Notes: generated from the sequence alone by a model not told the origin. Counted from the stretch's first letter, positions 34,742 through 42,957 are shown. The stretch is DNA of 64,000 nucleotides from DASVEE01 sp036380735 (GCA_036380735.1 DASVEE010000033.1:1-64000); one strand, 5' to 3'. Made by a program: numbers and translations.

Positions 34742-34760
34742 CACGCGCTGCGCGAGGTAG

Positions 34761-34786
34761 AAACGGCGCCCGCAAGGGCGCCGTTT
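34761..34786 (+). terminator. terminator after paralogue A
   Basis: AAACGGCGCCC pairs with GGGCGCCGTTT around a GCAA loop, followed by CGTTTGGTTTT, 20 nt after the stop codon. Confidence 0.8.
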
Positions 34787-34790
34787 CGTT

Positions 34791-34900
34791 TGGTTTTCGG
34801 TTTTCGGTTGTTGGTTTTCGGTGCTCCGCTTTGCGGTGGCGTGTCCTGTCCCACAGCCGATCGTCGCGCAGCGCAGCACCAAAAACCGAAAACCGAAAAC
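34791..34900. repeat. 7-mer inverted repeat (TTTTCGG/CCGAAAA)
   Basis: Left arm GGTTTTCGGTTTTCGGTTG, then TTGGTTTTCGGTGCT; right arm AGCACCAAAAACCGAAAAC, then CGAAAAC (34874-34900). The loop is about 50 nt, GC-rich. Sister elements with the same heptad lie at 44408-44494 and 47297-47396. Confidence 0.85.
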
Positions 34901-34967
34901 ACCCCCTACTCCCCCGTCCAGTCACACGTTTTAACGGCCGTTTTCCGGCACATCGTTTCCGATATTC

Positions 34968-34983
34968 GTGACTCACGGGTCAC
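34968..34983. promoter_or_regulatory. inverted repeat upstream of paralogue B
   Basis: GTGAC-TCACGG-GTCAC, 96 bp before the GTG at 35080; related to the palindrome 31711-31726 before paralogue A. A nearby AACGGCCGTT palindrome lies at 34933-34942. The shared position and half-sites suggest common control of the two genes. Confidence 0.35.
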
Positions 34984-35079
34984 AGTTTGCGATCCGTCCT
35001 TTGTTTGCTTGCAGCCGACACTTATTCGTCCTACTCTGCTCGGCGCAGGTCCCCCCCGCACAACATAGGAGGCGTTGCC

Positions 35080-38000
35080 GTGAAACACGCGACCCGTTAC
35101 GTCAGTCTCGTTCTGGCGTTGGCGCTCTGCGCCACGTCAGCTGCGTTTGCAGCCATTCCCACGGACCCGATCCGCGTCAGCAATCGTGCTGCGCTCGAGT
35201 CCCTCACCTTCGACGCGGTTCCCGCCGGCGTCGTCAGCATCGTCCCTGACGGACGAGGACTCCGGCTCATTGGCTTGAACGGCCGCGACGTGCTGCGGCT
35301 CGCCGCTCCCGCGGTCGTCGATGCGCACGGTCAGCCGTCGCATCGCGCCTGGTGGACCGTCGATGACGGCCAGTTGCGGCTGCGGCTCGATGACGAGCTG
35401 CTCGCCTATCCGCTGACCATCCAGCCGCAGGGCTCGACGTCCAAACCGGCACCGCGCTTCGCCAGCCGCACGGACGCGCACGGCGGCCTCGTCGCCGGCA
35501 CGCTGACCGACGCCGTCACCGGCGATCCGGTCCCGTACCAGCTCGTGCACGCGTACGACAACGCCGGCGTGTACGTCGAATCGGCCATCGCCGACGAGAC
35601 CGGCGTCTACACGTTCCCCGACCTCACCCCGGGCACGTACTACATCGTCGCGATCCCCTACGAGTACGAGACGCAGCTCTACAACGGCATCTCCTGCCCG
35701 AACAAGACGTGCTCCGTCACGAGCGGCACCGCGGTCGTCGTGACCCAGGGCAGCGAGGTCCGGAACATCGACTTCGCGCTGCAGAGCTTCATCGCCCGCG
35801 TCTCCGGTCGCGTCCTCGACGCCGACACCAACACGCCGCTGGCGAACGTCATCGTCAACTTCTACGACGTCAACGCCAACCGCGTCTCCGCCGCGTACAC
35901 CAACGGCGACGGCGAGTACATCGCCAGCATCGAGGGCAGCGGCAGCTACTACGCGCGCACGCAGAACCTCGCGCATGAAGGCTACATCGACGAGCTCTAC
36001 TCCGAGACGCCGTGCACCGCGTGCGACGTCCTCGGCGGCACCGCCGTCAGCGCCACCGTCGGGCAGGTCACGACCGGCATCGACTTCACCCTCGATCCGG
36101 ACGGCGGGCGCATCAGCGGCCGCGTCACCGACGGCGTCACCGGCGATCCGATCCGCTTCGAGAACGTCTACATCCTCGCCGACACCGGCGAGACCGTCAC
36201 CTACGGCCAGACCGACGAGAACGGCGATTACACGAGCTTCAACGGCCTCGCCGGCGGCAACTACTACGCCTACGTGCAGCCCCGCGGCTACACCGCCGAG
36301 ATCTGGAACGACGTCGCGTGCGACGGCGAGTGCACGATCCTCAACGCGACGGCGATCGCCGTCACCGCCGGCAGCACCACCGGCAGCATCAACTTCGCGC
36401 TCGGCAGCTCCGAGGCGAGGATTGCGGGACGCGTGACGATTGCTTCGACGGGCGAGCCGCTCGGCAACGTCGAGATCGGCGTCTTCAACAGCCAGGGCCA
36501 GCGCGTCACGAGTGCCATGACGGATGAGGCGACCGGCGACTACTCCGCCGCCGTCCAGGGCGGTACCTACTACGTCCGCACGTTCGCCTCGTTCAGCTAT
36601 CCGGGCTACGTCGACGAGCTGTGGAACAACATCCCCTGCAGCTCGTGCAACGTCACGACCGGCACCGCCGTGCAGACGACGCTCGGCAGCGTCACGAGCG
36701 GCATCGACTTCGCGCTCGCCGGTGGCGGCAGCATCTCCGGCCGCCTCGTCGAGGACGGCACCGGCACGCCGATCGACGGCGCCACGGTGCTGGTCTACAA
36801 CGCGAACGGCACGCTGACGACGTACGGCACCACCGACGCGAACGGCGACTACACGACCGTCAACGCGCTGCAGAGCGGCAACTACTACGTCGTGGCCACG
36901 CCGTTCGGCTACACGCGTGAGCTGTACAACAACCTCCCCTGCCCCGACGATCAGGAGAATCCGTGCAACGTCACGGCCGGCACCGCGGTCGCCGTCACGT
37001 TCGGCAGCGACACGCCGAACATCAACTTCTCGCTCGCCAGCCAGATCGCGCGCATCTCCGGCGTCGTTCGTGACTCCGTGACGAATCTCGGCATCGCCGC
37101 CGACGTCTACTTCTACGACGGCATCGGCAACGTCGTCACCGTCGCTTCGACGAACCCGTCGACCGGCGCGTATTCGACGAACGTCGGGACGACCGGCACC
37201 TACTACGCCCGCACGTACAACTACTCGTCGCTCCACATGGACGAGCTGTACAACAACATCCCGTGTGCCGCGTGCAACCCGACGACCGGCACCGGCATCA
37301 ACGCCACCGTCGGCGCGACGACGGCCAACATCGACTTCCTCCTCGACGAAGTCGGCTGCCCGGCGATCACGGTCAACCCGGCGTCGCTGAACGGCGGCAA
37401 CGAGGGGAACTCGTACTTCGAGATGTTCACCGCCTCGGGCGGCAACGGCAACTACACGTTCAGCGTCTCCGGCGGCGCACTCCCCGCGGGGATCACGCTC
37501 AACGGCTCGACCGGCGCGCTTTCCGGCACGCTCACGCCCGCCGGCTCGTACAGCTTCGAGATCATGGCCACCGATACCGCATCGAACTGCCGCGGAACGC
37601 GCGACTACACGATCGACATCGTGCCCGGACCTCCGACGTTCACGTCGCTGAGCCCGACCGTCGGTCCGTCGAGCGGCGGCCAGAACGTCACGATCAGCGG
37701 CTCGTCGCTGACGACCGTCGCTTCGGTCTCGTTCGGCGGCACCGACGGCACGATTCTCACCGTCACCGACACCTCCGTCGTCGTCCGGACGCCGCCGCAC
37801 GCGGCCGGCTTCGTCGACGTCACGGTGAACACGTCCGGCGGCAGCGCCACGCTGACCAGCGCGTATCAGTTCGTCCAGTCGCCGTCGATCACGCTCACGT
37901 CGTCGCCGAATCCCTCGGTGTACACGCAGACCGTGACGCTCTCCGTCACGCTGAGCAATCCGTCGGCGACCGGCACCATCACCTACTACGACGGCGAGAC

Positions 38001-39303
38001 GACCGTCATCGGCACGAGCAGCGTCTCGGGCGGCACGAGCAGCCTCGCCATCTCCACGCTGAGCGTCGGCACGCACGAGCTCTCCGCCCGCTACACGAGC
38101 GACGGCGACCTCGGCATCGCGGGCTCGAACATCGTCACGCACGATGTCAACAAGTCGCCGCGCACGATCACCGTGACGTCGCTCAACAACCCGTCGACCT
38201 GGGGTGACAGCGTGACGTTCGTCGCCACGCTCGCGCCTTCGGGCGAGGAAGCGGCCACCGTCACGTTCTACAACGGCCCCGCCGTCCTCGGCACCGCCGC
38301 GGTCAGCGGCAACCAGGCGCAGCTCGCCGTCCCCGGCCTCGAGCCCGGCACGTACGAGATCACCGCCACGACCGCCGCGACGACCAGCTTCTTCGCCGGC
38401 ACGTCGAACACGCTCACGCAGGTCGTGAACAAGGCCACGCGCACGATCGACCTCAGCTCCTCGCCGAATCCGTCGACGTATCCGGAGGCCGTGACGATCA
38501 CCGCCTCGCTGGCGCCGGCCGATGAAGCATCGACCGTGGCGTTCTACGACGGCGCCACGTTCCTCGGCACCTCGCCGGTGGTCTCCGGCACCGCCACGCT
38601 GACCATTCCGACCGGCGCGTGGAACGCCGGCACGCACGCCATCACCGCTACGACGGACGAGACGGCGCACTACCTCGCGTCGTCCGCGGTCCTCAACCAC
38701 GTCGTGCAGAAGGCGCAGCCGGTCTTCACGAACCTCAGCGCGCCGACGATCATCATCGGCACCGCGTCGGTCACGATCAGCGGCAACATCGCCGCGGGTG
38801 CTCTGATCCCGCCGGGCAGCGTCACGATCACGGTGAACAGCGTCACCACCACCGTGCCGATCGGCGCCAACGGCGACTTCAGCACGACGATCGCGACCAA
38901 CACGTTCGGTGTCGGCGCGTACCCCATCTCGTTCACCTACGCCGGCAGCACGAACTTCGCCGCCGCCACGGCCACGTCGAACCTCAACGTCACGTACGGC
39001 ATCCAGCTCGTGCAGTACCAGCAGATCCGCAACGCGGGCAGCACGATCCCGATCCGGATCAAGCTGATCAACGCGGCGGGCGTGAACCTGTCGAACAGCA
39101 CGATCGACGTGACGCTCGTCGGCTACAAGCTGACCTCCGCCGCGGCGTATACCCCGCTCACCGGCGCGTTCAACTTCCAGAACGCGCAGGGCGGCTCGTA
39201 CCACTACAACTGGCAGACGCCGAGCGTCACCGGCAACTACCTGCTGGCCTATCAGGTCGAAGGCGATCCGGTCATCCACACGATCGCGTTCACCCTGAAC
39301 TAG
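35080..39303 (+). CDS. secreted multi-module protein, carboxypeptidase-regulatory-like repeats (paralogue B)
   Basis: 1,407 aa; GTG at 35080 with AGGAGG 7 nt upstream. Signal peptide MKHATRYVSLVLALALCATS, cleaved near AFA-A. The N-terminal domain is homologous to paralogue A; six transthyretin-like modules (35480-37350) each close with a Cys pair (ISCPNKTC, TPCTAC, VACDGEC, IPCSSC, LPCPDDQENPC, IPCAAC) and G-T-A-V. Then a He_PIG-like Ig module (GNGNYTFSVSGGALPAGITL), an IPT/TIG module (SLSPTVGPSSGGQNVTISGS), about four Big_3_5 Ig repeats (S-S-P-N-P-S-V/T-Y…V-T, G-T-H-E-L-S-A), and a C-terminal domain (YGIQLVQYQQIRNAGSTIPI … GNYLLAYQVEGDP) often seen at the end of large bacterial surface proteins. 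No anchor is visible. It is probably an extracellular adhesion or matrix protein expressed with paralogue A; codon use is strongly C/G-ending, like its neighbours. Confidence 0.85.
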   Translation: MKHATRYVSLVLALALCATSAAFAAIPTDPIRVSNRAALESLTFDAVPAGVVSIVPDGRGLRLIGLNGRDVLRLAAPAVVDAHGQPSHRAWWTVDDGQLRLRLDDELLAYPLTIQPQGSTSKPAPRFASRTDAHGGLVAGTLTDAVTGDPVPYQLVHAYDNAGVYVESAIADETGVYTFPDLTPGTYYIVAIPYEYETQLYNGISCPNKTCSVTSGTAVVVTQGSEVRNIDFALQSFIARVSGRVLDADTNTPLANVIVNFYDVNANRVSAAYTNGDGEYIASIEGSGSYYARTQNLAHEGYIDELYSETPCTACDVLGGTAVSATVGQVTTGIDFTLDPDGGRISGRVTDGVTGDPIRFENVYILADTGETVTYGQTDENGDYTSFNGLAGGNYYAYVQPRGYTAEIWNDVACDGECTILNATAIAVTAGSTTGSINFALGSSEARIAGRVTIASTGEPLGNVEIGVFNSQGQRVTSAMTDEATGDYSAAVQGGTYYVRTFASFSYPGYVDELWNNIPCSSCNVTTGTAVQTTLGSVTSGIDFALAGGGSISGRLVEDGTGTPIDGATVLVYNANGTLTTYGTTDANGDYTTVNALQSGNYYVVATPFGYTRELYNNLPCPDDQENPCNVTAGTAVAVTFGSDTPNINFSLASQIARISGVVRDSVTNLGIAADVYFYDGIGNVVTVASTNPSTGAYSTNVGTTGTYYARTYNYSSLHMDELYNNIPCAACNPTTGTGINATVGATTANIDFLLDEVGCPAITVNPASLNGGNEGNSYFEMFTASGGNGNYTFSVSGGALPAGITLNGSTGALSGTLTPAGSYSFEIMATDTASNCRGTRDYTIDIVPGPPTFTSLSPTVGPSSGGQNVTISGSSLTTVASVSFGGTDGTILTVTDTSVVVRTPPHAAGFVDVTVNTSGGSATLTSAYQFVQSPSITLTSSPNPSVYTQTVTLSVTLSNPSATGTITYYDGETTVIGTSSVSGGTSSLAISTLSVGTHELSARYTSDGDLGIAGSNIVTHDVNKSPRTITVTSLNNPSTWGDSVTFVATLAPSGEEAATVTFYNGPAVLGTAAVSGNQAQLAVPGLEPGTYEITATTAATTSFFAGTSNTLTQVVNKATRTIDLSSSPNPSTYPEAVTITASLAPADEASTVAFYDGATFLGTSPVVSGTATLTIPTGAWNAGTHAITATTDETAHYLASSAVLNHVVQKAQPVFTNLSAPTIIIGTASVTISGNIAAGALIPPGSVTITVNSVTTTVPIGANGDFSTTIATNTFGVGAYPISFTYAGSTNFAAATATSNLNVTYGIQLVQYQQIRNAGSTIPIRIKLINAAGVNLSNSTIDVTLVGYKLTSAAAYTPLTGAFNFQNAQGGSYHYNWQTPSVTGNYLLAYQVEGDPVIHTIAFTLN

Positions 39304-39327
39304 GACGTTTCTTCACCGCAAACGACG

Positions 39328-39360
39328 ACGGCGCGCCGCAAGGCGCGCCGTTCTTGTTTT
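39328..39360 (+). terminator. terminator after paralogue B
   Basis: ACGGCGCGCC / GGCGCGCCGT with a GCAA loop, then TCTTGTTTT, about 25 nt after the stop codon. A short GGAC-family fragment (39370-39412) follows. Confidence 0.85.
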
Positions 39361-39411
39361 GGTACAGGACACGATGGGACGAATGGGACTCCGGTTGGGC
39401 GGGTCCTATCG

Positions 39412-40107
39412 CTAGTGCAGCAACACATCCTCAATCGCGGCCAGCGCCCGCGGATCATTCTTCTGCCCCAGCCAGAACGCCGCCTTCTTGCGCACCTCGG
39501 GGATGCGGTGCGTCTTCATCAGCCGCACGAGGATCGGGATCGACTGGTCGTCCGGCAACTGCGACAGCCCGAACACCGCGCGCACCTTCACCTTCTCTTC
39601 CGGGTCGTTGTCGACCGCGTTCTCCAGCGCGGCGACCGCCTTCGCCCCCGCCTGCTGCGAAAGCCAGAAGAGCGCCTTCTGCCGGATATCGCTGTCGCCG
39701 TGGCGGCGGGCCACGTCGATGAGCGTGGTGACGGCGGCGCGCTCCTCGACGCCGGAGATCCACGTCACCGCCTCCTTCTTCGCGTCGAGGACGCAGAGCG
39801 GCGCGGCGATCTTGAGGTTCTCGATGCGCCCGTTCTCCACGTGGAAGAAGAGCTGCACGACGTTGGTGCGCCCCTCCTCGTCTTCCCCGATCCACTCGTT
39901 GTAGTTGCGGCAGATGATCGAGCGCGACTCCGCCAGCGGCAGCGCGTACCCGATCCAGCCGTCGCGCGCGCCGTCGAGCTGGGCGCGGAGGTTGGCGCTG
40001 GCCGCCACGCGCGTGATGTTGCCGTGATTGCGCACGAATGGCTCGTCGCCGAGGACCGGAAGAGCCAGGCAAAGGGCCATGAAGAGGAGCAGAGCGGGTT
40101 TCTTCAT
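39412..40107 (-). CDS. exported HEAT-repeat protein
   Basis: 231 aa. Signal peptide MKKPALLLFMALCLALPVLG. Residues 30-110 form a beta-rich region with a Cys pair (I-I-C-R-N-Y; L-C-V-L-D). Residues 115-231 form three or four HEAT/PBS-lyase-type helical repeats (KALFWLSQQAGAKAVAALEN, VRAVFGLSQLPDDQSIPILV, VRKKAAFWLGQKNDPRALAA). These repeats are protein-binding scaffolds; being exported, it would act in the periplasm. No partner is recognisable; upstream only a gene remnant remains (40142-40303). The AAAGGG before the ATG is too close for a good ribosome site, so the start could be one of the following codons. Confidence 0.75.
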   Translation of the reverse strand: MKKPALLLFMALCLALPVLGDEPFVRNHGNITRVAASANLRAQLDGARDGWIGYALPLAESRSIICRNYNEWIGEDEEGRTNVVQLFFHVENGRIENLKIAAPLCVLDAKKEAVTWISGVEERAAVTTLIDVARRHGDSDIRQKALFWLSQQAGAKAVAALENAVDNDPEEKVKVRAVFGLSQLPDDQSIPILVRLMKTHRIPEVRKKAAFWLGQKNDPRALAAIEDVLLH

Positions 40108-40141
40108 GGCCCTTTGGACGAGGGCCGGGTGGGGCGGTTAG

Positions 40142-40303
40142 CTACTCGACGAGGAGGTCCATCGTGACGGATTGCCCCCGTGCGTCGCAGTGGTCTCTGT
40201 AGGTGAACGGCGGGACGCCGGTGAACGACGCGGCGATCGTGCAGCCGTCGCAGCTCTCACTCGCCACCGACACCGCATCGAGCTGGCCGCCGGACAGATC
40301 TTT
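40142..40303 (-). pseudogene. 3' remnant of a protein gene cut off by repeat DNA
   Basis: A 53-codon minus frame, bounded upstream by a TGA at 40304-40306 and ending in TAG at 40142. It reads like the tail of a real exported protein: V-A-S-E-S-C-D-G-C-T-I-A-A-S-F-T-G-V-P, P-F-T-Y-R-D-H-C-D-A, then GQSVTMDLLVE. No start codon with a ribosome site is seen and the 21-bp repeat array begins ~15 bp upstream. The gene is probably decayed or truncated by the array; it lies in the right order to have been co-transcribed with the HEAT-repeat gene. Confidence 0.4.
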
Positions 40304-40317
40304 TCATCCGGCGAAGG

Positions 40318-40740
40318 CGACGATCCCCTTCTCGAGGGCACCGATCTCCACGTCGAGGGGGCCTTTCCCCTCATTGAGGGGGCCTTTCCCCTCGTTGAGG
40401 GGGCCTTTCCCCTGACTCGACGTGACCTTTCTCCTCGTTGAGGGCAGCGATCCCCTCGTTGAGGGGGCAGATCCCATCTCTTGACGTGACCTTCTCCTCG
40501 TTGAGGGGGCCTTTCCCCTCGCCGAGGGCGTAGATCCCTTCACTTGAAGGCGAAGATCCCCTCGGCGAGGGCAAAGATCCCTTCGGTCGGAGGGAAACGT
40601 CCCCTCGTCGTGGAGAAACGTCCCCTCAACGAGGAGAAAGGTCACGTCGAGTCAGGGGAAACGTCCCCTCGGCGTGGCAAACGTTCCCTCAACGAGGAGA
40701 AAGGCCACGTCGAGTGAGGGGAAAGGTCCCCTCGGCGGAC
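40318..40740. repeat. 21-bp array that switches orientation
   Basis: Roughly twenty degenerate units of ~21 bp. The first half carries CTCGTTGAGGGGGCCTTTCC-type units; from about 40590 the units appear as the reverse complement (GGAAA-CGTCCCCTC-AACGAGG). GTCGAG and CACGTCGAG words punctuate both halves. It contains no supported gene; periodic frames (e.g. K-G-P-L-N-E-G) arise from the 7-codon period. The array separates the gene remnant from the thrS promoter region. Confidence 0.8.
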
Positions 40741-40747
40741 AGATAAG

Positions 40748-40844
40748 TCCCGTCCTATAGGTCCTATAGGTCCTATTGGTCCTATTCGTCCTATCGTGCC
40801 CCGGGGACCGATGGGACAAATAGGACCAATAGGACCTATAGGAC
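40748..40844. repeat. GGAC 9-mer inverted repeat upstream of thrS
   Basis: Arm TCCCGTCCTATAGGTCCTAT… (40748-40796) faces arm GGACCGATGGGACAAATAGG… (40804-40844). The near-complementary arms are separated by about 8 nt. It ends 15 bp before the putative thrS leader promoter. Confidence 0.85.
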
Positions 40845-40858
40845 ATCCCCCTCCCGGG

Positions 40859-40887
40859 ATGACACCGCCGCCCTCCTCTGTTACACT
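40859..40887 (+). promoter_or_regulatory. promoter of the thrS leader
   Basis: ATGACA (40859-40864) and TACACT (40882-40887) with a 17-nt spacer. Transcription would begin near 40894-40899, at or just before the leader-peptide ATG (40899), so the leader is nearly or wholly leaderless. Confidence 0.6.
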
Positions 40888-40898
40888 CCCCGCGACTT

Positions 40899-40964
40899 AT
40901 GCAGCAGACTACGACGACTCGGCAGACGCGAACGACGGGCACCGTCCCGCCGCCCTGTCGATGA
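40899..40964 (+). CDS. Thr-rich leader peptide of the thrS attenuator
   Basis: 21-aa frame MQQTTTTRQTRTTGTV… with eight threonine codons (ACT ACG ACG ACT at 40908-40919; ACG 40926, 40932, 40935; ACC 40941), ending in TGA at 40962-40964. It has no Shine-Dalgarno but starts 11 nt after a -10 box. It lies 77 nt before the threonyl-tRNA synthetase gene. The last codons overlap GCCCTGTC (40952-40959), an exact copy of the 3' arm of the downstream terminator. Eight Thr in 21 residues just before thrS is very unlikely by chance. Role: a cis-acting ribosome sensor of Thr-tRNA supply. Confidence 0.75.
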   Translation: MQQTTTTRQTRTTGTVPPPCR

Positions 40965-40994
40965 TCGTCAACTCGTAATCCACGTAAGATCATC

Positions 40995-41025
40995 AAAAGA
41001 CAGGGCTTCGGCCCTGTCTTTTTCG
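40995..41025 (+). terminator. thrS attenuator terminator with alternative antiterminator
   Basis: Terminator AAAAGACAGGGC-TTCG-GCCCTGTCTTTTT (40995-41023), a strong stem with UUCG loop and U-tract, lies entirely before the thrS ribosome site. Its 5' arm GACAGGGC (40999-41006) is equally complementary to GCCCTGTC at 40952-40959 inside the leader peptide, giving two mutually exclusive folds. A ribosome stalled on the Thr codons leaves 40952-40959 free, so the antiterminator forms and thrS is read. A ribosome reaching the TGA at 40962 masks it, so the terminator forms. Confidence 0.8.
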
Positions 41026-41040
41026 TTTTTGGAGAAACTC

Positions 41041-42957
41041 ATGCAGGTTCAGCTTCCCGATGGCTCCGTACGTGAAGTCCCCGATGGCGCGACCGTCGCC
41101 GACGTCGCCGCCTCCATTGGTAAACGACTGGCCAAAGACGCCGTCGCCGGCAAGGTGAACGGCAAGGCCGTCGACGTCTCCTACCGCGTCCCTGACGGCG
41201 CGAAGGTCGAGATCATCACCGCCAAGAGCGAGGACGGCATCGACACGATCCGCCACTCCACCGCCCATCTCATGGCCATGGCCGTCCAGGAGCTCTTCCC
41301 CGGCACGCAGGTCACCATCGGCCCCGTCATCGAGAACGGCTTCTTCTACGACTTCGCCACCGAGCGTCCGTTCACCGAGGAGGACCTCCGCCGCATCGAG
41401 GAAAAGATGCAGGAGATCGTCAAGCGCAACCTCCCGGTCAGCCGCGAGGTCTGGTCGCGCGAGCAGGCCATCGAGACCTTCGGCAAGCTCGGCGAGAAGT
41501 ACAAGGTGCAGATCATCGAGGCCATCCCGGGCGACGAGGACCTCTCCGTCTACCGTCAGGGCGACTGGTTCGATCTCTGCCGCGGCCCGCACGTCCCCTC
41601 CACCAGCCACCTCGGCGCCTTCAAGCTGATGTCGGTCGCCGGCGCCTACTGGCGCGGCGACATCAAGAACGAGATGCTCCAGCGCATCTACGGCACGGCC
41701 TGGGGCGATGAGAAGCAGCTCAACGAGTACATCACCCGGATCGAGCAGGCCAAGGCGCGCGACCACCGCCGCCTCGGCAAGGAGCTCGACCTCTTCCACT
41801 TCCACCCCTTCGCGCCGGGCGCCGCGTTCTGGACCCCGAAGGGCACCACCATCTACCAGACCCTCGCCCAGTTCATGCGCGAGCTCGCCCTCGGCAACGG
41901 CTACGTCGAGATCAAGACCCCCCTCCTCTTCAACAAGGGGCTGTGGGAGATCAGCGGCCACTGGGGCAAGTACAAAGAGAACATGTTCCTCGTCCTCGAC
42001 AGCGAGAGCGGCGAGCACGATTTCTCGCTCAAGCCGATGAACTGCCCGTCGCACCATCTCTACTACGGGATGAAGCGCCACAGCTACCGCGACCTGCCGC
42101 TGCGGCTGCACACGCAGGACGTGCTGCACCGGAACGAAGCGGCCGGCGCGATGAGTGGCCTGACCCGCGTGCGCCAGTTCGCCCAGGACGATGCGCACAT
42201 CTACTGCACCGAGGATCAGGTGCCGGAGGAAGTGCGCAAGTTCGTGGCGCTGCTCGACCAGGTCTACTCCGCGGTCGGCCTCGAATACACGGCGAAGTTC
42301 GCCACCCGTCCCGAGCAGCGCATCGGCGATGACGCCCTGTGGGATCGGGCCGAGGCGCTCCTCAAGAGTGCCCTCGACAGCCTCGGGCGTCCCTACGAGC
42401 TGAAGCCGGGCGACGGCGCGTTCTACGGGCCGAAGATCGACTTCGACGTGTCCGACTCGATCGGCCGCAAGTGGCAGCTCGGCACCATCCAGCTCGACTA
42501 CAACGCGCCGGAGCGCTTCGACCTGAAGTACGTCGGCGAGGACAACTCCGAGCATCGTCCGGCCGTGCTGCATCGCGCGATCTACGGCTCGTTCGAGCGC
42601 TTCATCGCCATCCTCATCGAGCACTTCGCCGGCGCGTTCCCCTTCTGGCTGGCGCCGGTGCAGATCGCCGTACTGCCGCTGTCGGAGAAGTTCGTCGACT
42701 ACGGCCGCGAGGTGGAGGCGAAGCTGAACGCGGCCAAACTGCGCGTCGAGCTGGACGACTCGAACGACAAGCTCGGGGCCAAGATTCGCAACGCGCAGCT
42801 CAACAAAGTTCCATTCATGCTCGTCGTCGGCGAGAAGGAGGCCTCCAGCGGTACGGTCGGCCTCCGGAAGCGCAGCGGGGAGCAATCGACGCTCACTCTC
42901 GAGGAATTGATTCTGGAAGCCGAACGGTTGGTCGGCAGCCGGTCGTTGACTTTATGA
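41041..42957 (+). CDS. thrS: threonyl-tRNA synthetase
   Basis: 638 aa; ATG at 41041 with GGAG 6 nt upstream (an in-frame TTG at 41029 lies within the terminator tail). An N-terminal TGS domain (QVQLPDGSVREVPDGATVAD) is followed by the editing domain with HSTAHLMAMAV and, later, D-L-C-R-G-P-H-V-P, and the class-II catalytic core: motif 1 region, M-N-C-P-S-H-H (zinc-binding Cys), motif 2 (RNEAAGAMSGLTRVRQF), QDDAHIYCT, motif 3 (HRAIYGSFERFIAIL), then an anticodon-binding domain (PVQIAVLPLSEKFVDYG). It is full length and apparently intact. It charges tRNA-Thr in the cytoplasm. First gene of the conserved thrS-infC-rpmI-rplT cluster, and probably controlled by the Thr leader attenuator. Confidence 0.97.
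   Translation: MQVQLPDGSVREVPDGATVADVAASIGKRLAKDAVAGKVNGKAVDVSYRVPDGAKVEIITAKSEDGIDTIRHSTAHLMAMAVQELFPGTQVTIGPVIENGFFYDFATERPFTEEDLRRIEEKMQEIVKRNLPVSREVWSREQAIETFGKLGEKYKVQIIEAIPGDEDLSVYRQGDWFDLCRGPHVPSTSHLGAFKLMSVAGAYWRGDIKNEMLQRIYGTAWGDEKQLNEYITRIEQAKARDHRRLGKELDLFHFHPFAPGAAFWTPKGTTIYQTLAQFMRELALGNGYVEIKTPLLFNKGLWEISGHWGKYKENMFLVLDSESGEHDFSLKPMNCPSHHLYYGMKRHSYRDLPLRLHTQDVLHRNEAAGAMSGLTRVRQFAQDDAHIYCTEDQVPEEVRKFVALLDQVYSAVGLEYTAKFATRPEQRIGDDALWDRAEALLKSALDSLGRPYELKPGDGAFYGPKIDFDVSDSIGRKWQLGTIQLDYNAPERFDLKYVGEDNSEHRPAVLHRAIYGSFERFIAILIEHFAGAFPFWLAPVQIAVLPLSEKFVDYGREVEAKLNAAKLRVELDDSNDKLGAKIRNAQLNKVPFMLVVGEKEASSGTVGLRKRSGEQSTLTLEELILEAERLVGSRSLTL

Noticed and set aside
35137..39279. A ~1,380-codon minus frame opposite the second Cys-module protein, and similar antisense frames at 7510, 46098 and 51846
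   Set aside because: Same GC3 artefact: D/R/V/G-rich low-complexity products with no start signal; the plus-strand gene has signal peptide, ribosome site and domains.
40142..40374. A 78-codon minus frame (Arg/Ser-rich) upstream of the HEAT gene
   Set aside because: Out of phase with the protein-like remnant and mostly repeat-derived; the 53-codon frame ending at 40142 is the better reading.
40859..41040. T-box riboswitch before thrS
   Set aside because: No T-box core (AGGGUGGNACCGCG-like) or specifier-loop layout; the Thr codons in an open frame and the duplicated octamer explain the region better.
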